Program-made: the position numbers and the translations under genes
Source: Pseudomonadota bacterium
Lineage (GTDB): Bacteria > Pseudomonadota > Gammaproteobacteria > Burkholderiales > Usitatibacteraceae
Direction of reading: 5' to 3'
NCBI GenBank assembly: GCA_029781595.1
Contig: JAKOWJ010000351.1
Coordinates: 1 to 64,000, forward strand
Length of the DNA: 64,000 bases
Part shown: positions 62,142 through 64,000 of the stretch, one piece after another
Position numbering within the stretch: position 1 is the first letter of the stretch
Layout: each line of letters begins with the position of its first letter
Notes under the pieces: generated by a model
The model's database searches: none
What the model saw: the letters and a program-made list of their open reading frames with translations, nothing else
What the model was told of the DNA's origin: nothing

Positions 62142-62831
62142 ATGATCGTGAGCCACGACCTCACCATCCTCTCGATGATCGTCAACGCGAGCATCGTCGT
62201 GAAAGTCGTCATGGCGATGCTGGTGCTCGCCTCGCTCTTTTCCTGGACGTACATCTTCATGAAGGTGTTCGCCCTGCGCCGGGCGCACCGCCAGGCCGAC
62301 GACTTCGAGCGCGAGTTCTGGGGCGGCGCCGACCTCGTGGGCCTGTACCAGCGGGCGGCGGGCGGGCGCTACGTGGCCGCGGGCATGGAGCGCATCTTCG
62401 AGGCGGGATTCAAGGAGTTCCTCAAGCTCAAGGGGCGCGCGGGCGCGGACGTGACCGCGCTCATGGACGGCACGCGCCGCGCGATGAAGGCGACGCTGCA
62501 GCGCGAGGTGGACGCCCTGGAGCTGCACCTGTCCTTCCTGGCGACGGTGGGCTCGGTGAGCCCGTACATCGGCCTCTTCGGCACGGTGTGGGGGATCATG
62601 AACGCCTTCCGGGGCCTGTCCAACGTCGCGCAGGCCACGCTCGCCCAGGTGGCGCCGGGCATCGCCGAGGCGCTGGTGGCCACGGCCATCGGCCTGTTCG
62701 CGGCCATCCCGGCGGTGATCGCCTACAACCGGTTCGCCCACGACATCGACCGCCTGGCGGGGCGCTACGAGAGCTTCATGGAGGAGCTCACGAACATCCT
62801 GCAGCGCCAGGCCCACCAGCCGGAGCGATGA
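62142..62831 (+). CDS. tolQ: Tol-Pal complex protein TolQ
   Basis: A 229-residue MotA/ExbB-type proton channel subunit with three membrane helices (about 15-40, 130-155, 170-195); PYIGLFGTVWGIMNAF and GIAEALVATAIGLFAAIPAV are the conserved helices. It powers outer-membrane constriction during division. The ATG at 62142 starts MIVSHDLTILSM. Confidence 0.96.
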   Translation: MIVSHDLTILSMIVNASIVVKVVMAMLVLASLFSWTYIFMKVFALRRAHRQADDFEREFWGGADLVGLYQRAAGGRYVAAGMERIFEAGFKEFLKLKGRAGADVTALMDGTRRAMKATLQREVDALELHLSFLATVGSVSPYIGLFGTVWGIMNAFRGLSNVAQATLAQVAPGIAEALVATAIGLFAAIPAVIAYNRFAHDIDRLAGRYESFMEELTNILQRQAHQPER

Positions 62832-63241
62832 GCGTGCGACGCCGGCGCGCCATGAGCGAGATCAACGTCGTGCCCTACATCGACGTGATGCTGGTGCTGC
62901 TCATCATCTTCATGGTGGCGGCCCCGCTCATCAACCCGGGCCAGATCGACCTGCCGCAGGTCGGCGCGAAGCTGGACCCGGCCGTGGCGCCCCTGGAGGT
63001 GCGCGTGCGCGCCGACGGCGAGCTCGCCGTGGTGGACCGCTCGCGGGGCACGGACGAGTACCGCGTGGGGCCGGCCCAGCTGCTGGAAGTGGTGCGCCGC
63101 GCCCAGCGGGAGCGCGAAGGGCAGGCCGTGGTCATCGCCGGCGACCGCAACGTGCGCTACGAGGAGGTCCTCAAGGTGATGGACATCCTGCAGCGCGGCC
63201 AGGTGAAGCGCGTGGGCCTGCTCGCGCGCCCGGCGCCCTAG
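62828..63241 (+). CDS. tolR: Tol-Pal complex protein TolR
   Basis: A 137-residue ExbD/TolR protein: RRAMSEINVVPYIDVMLVLLIIFMV, with the proton-carrying Asp at the start of its one membrane helix, then a periplasmic domain ending QRGQVKRVGLLA. It overlaps tolQ by 4 bases. Confidence 0.96.
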   Translation: MSVRRRRAMSEINVVPYIDVMLVLLIIFMVAAPLINPGQIDLPQVGAKLDPAVAPLEVRVRADGELAVVDRSRGTDEYRVGPAQLLEVVRRAQREREGQAVVIAGDRNVRYEEVLKVMDILQRGQVKRVGLLARPAP

Positions 63242-63249
63242 GCCGGTCG

Positions 63250-64000
63250 GTGGCGCAGCCCGCGCCCGCCCACGAACGCCCGCGCCAGCCGGGGCGGATC
63301 CGCTCGATCCTCCTCGCGCTGGGCGTGCACGCGGCCTTCCTCGCCCTCATCGTCTTCGGCGTTTCCTGGCAGAGCCACCCCACGCCGCCGCTTCAGGCCG
63401 AGCTGTGGTCGAAGCTGCCCACGGGGAAGACCACGGTGCTGCCCAAGGCGGCGCCGAAGCCGCCCGAGCCCGAGCCGCCCAAGCCCGAACCGAAGCCCGA
63501 GCCCCGGCCCGAGCCCCCGCCGCCGGAGCCGCCCAAGGCCCAGCCCGCGCCGGAGCCCCCCAAGCCCGATCCCGAGATCGCGGAGCGCAAGGCGAAGCAG
63601 AAGCGCGAAGCCGAGCGCAGGGAGCGCGAGCGGCTCGAAAAGGCCGAGGCCGAGCGCAAGGCGCGGGAGAAGAAGGAGGCCGAGCGCAAGGAGAAGGAGC
63701 GCAAGGAGGCCGAGCGAAAGGAGCGCGAGCGCAAGGAGGCCGAGCGCAAGGAAAGGGAGGCCAAAGCCCGCGCCGAGGCCGAGGCCGCCCAGGCCAGGGC
63801 GCAGGCCGAGGCCGCGGAAAAGGCGCAGATCGCCGAGATCGACGCGTTCACCAATCGCATCCGCGCTAAAATCCGGGGCAAGGCGAACGTTCCCGACACG
63901 GTCCGCGGCCGCCCCGTGGTGGTCGTGCACATCACCGTCCTGCCGGGCGGCGGGGTGCTCGAGGCGCGGATCGAGAAGCCCAGCGGCAACCCGGCGTACG
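63250..64000 (+). CDS. tolA: Tol-Pal protein TolA (3' end beyond window)
   Basis: Partial, 250 codons visible. After a basic N-terminus comes the membrane anchor (about 19-40, SILLALGVHAAFLALIVFGV), then a Pro/Lys/Glu-rich segment (about 65-110), a long charged helix with repeated ERKEAERKE units (about 113-200), and the start of the globular domain III (KIRGKANVPDTVRGRPVVVV). The start is GTG at 63250, 8 bases after tolR. It links the TolQR motor to Pal. Confidence 0.93.
   Translation, partial: MAQPAPAHERPRQPGRIRSILLALGVHAAFLALIVFGVSWQSHPTPPLQAELWSKLPTGKTTVLPKAAPKPPEPEPPKPEPKPEPRPEPPPPEPPKAQPAPEPPKPDPEIAERKAKQKREAERRERERLEKAEAERKAREKKEAERKEKERKEAERKERERKEAERKEREAKARAEAEAAQARAQAEAAEKAQIAEIDAFTNRIRAKIRGKANVPDTVRGRPVVVVHITVLPGGGVLEARIEKPSGNPAY

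Noticed and set aside
63393-63989. Minus-strand Leu/Ser/Ala-repeat frames opposite tolA
   Set aside because: They are the mirror of the ERKEAERKE coiled coil of TolA and not an independent gene.

Overview
This 64 kb window is a chromosomal stretch of a GC-rich bacterium (about 70% GC by eye). It looks like a betaproteobacterium outside the well-studied genera. The evidence is the cysE-iscR-iscSUA-hscBA-fdx-iscX order, the DUF3460 gene, the sigma factor/DUF3619/DUF3106/RDD block beside ilvB-ilvH-ilvC-psd-pssA-leuA, and the CrbSR-type acetate cluster. The genus cannot be fixed from the sequence alone; a Usitatibacter-like or other Nitrosomonadales/Burkholderiales lineage is a guess. Genes are dense, with many 4-base start/stop overlaps and many GTG/TTG starts. 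I found no tRNA, rRNA, insertion sequence, prophage or CRISPR array.

Layout. 1-6.1 kb: the end of cysE, then the complete isc operon behind an IscR-type operator/promoter. 6.1-7.5 kb (minus): a secreted triple-rhodanese protein with one heme-c motif. 7.6-11.4 kb (minus): a GlrK-QseG-GlrR two-component system and, just past glrR, two GlrR consensus sites, two IHF consensus sites, a sigma-54 promoter and an approximately 111-nt transcript unit ending in a strong intrinsic terminator. 11.4-21.1 kb: DUF3460, then a long minus-strand run (CitE-like lyase, acyl-CoA ligase, UPF0114, class I fumarase, mfd, serB). 21.1-32.2 kb (plus): an acetate module of acs, a DUF294/CBS/cNMP protein, a DEDD exonuclease, a small membrane protein, a symporter-kinase fusion (CrbS), two response regulators (the second CrbR-like), and a DUF4212/SSS symporter pair. 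32.3-35.7 kb: lptG and the sigma/DUF3619/DUF3106/RDD block. 35.7-42.8 kb: ilvB-ilvH-ilvC, psd, an ankyrin-tailed pssA, then leuA behind a leucine-rich leader peptide. 42.9-52.8 kb: a ComEA-like protein, bactofilin, purB, a GST, mnmA, an rRNA pseudouridine synthase, icd, csp, clpS-clpA. 52.9-56.1 kb: fccAB (sulfide dehydrogenase) and an ATP-grasp protein. 56.1-64 kb: GNAT, slmA and a HerA-like ATPase (minus), then yebC-ruvCAB-ybgC-tolQR-tolA, cut by the window edge.

How parts work together. The isc block builds Fe-S clusters and senses them through IscR. The acetate block pairs acetyl-CoA synthetase with its likely sensor, regulators and uptake system. The ilv/leu block makes branched-chain amino acids, with a probable leucine attenuator before leuA. 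Tol proteins, LptG, Psd/PssA and SlmA serve the envelope and cell division.

Most notable candidate: a GlmY-like regulatory unit. In enterobacteria, GlrR with IHF and sigma-54 drives the small RNA GlmY. Here the same promoter parts sit directly downstream of glrR and drive a short transcript with its own terminator, in a lineage where, to my knowledge, no GlmY/GlmZ has been described. The promoter architecture is read directly from the bases; the RNA and its targets are inference.
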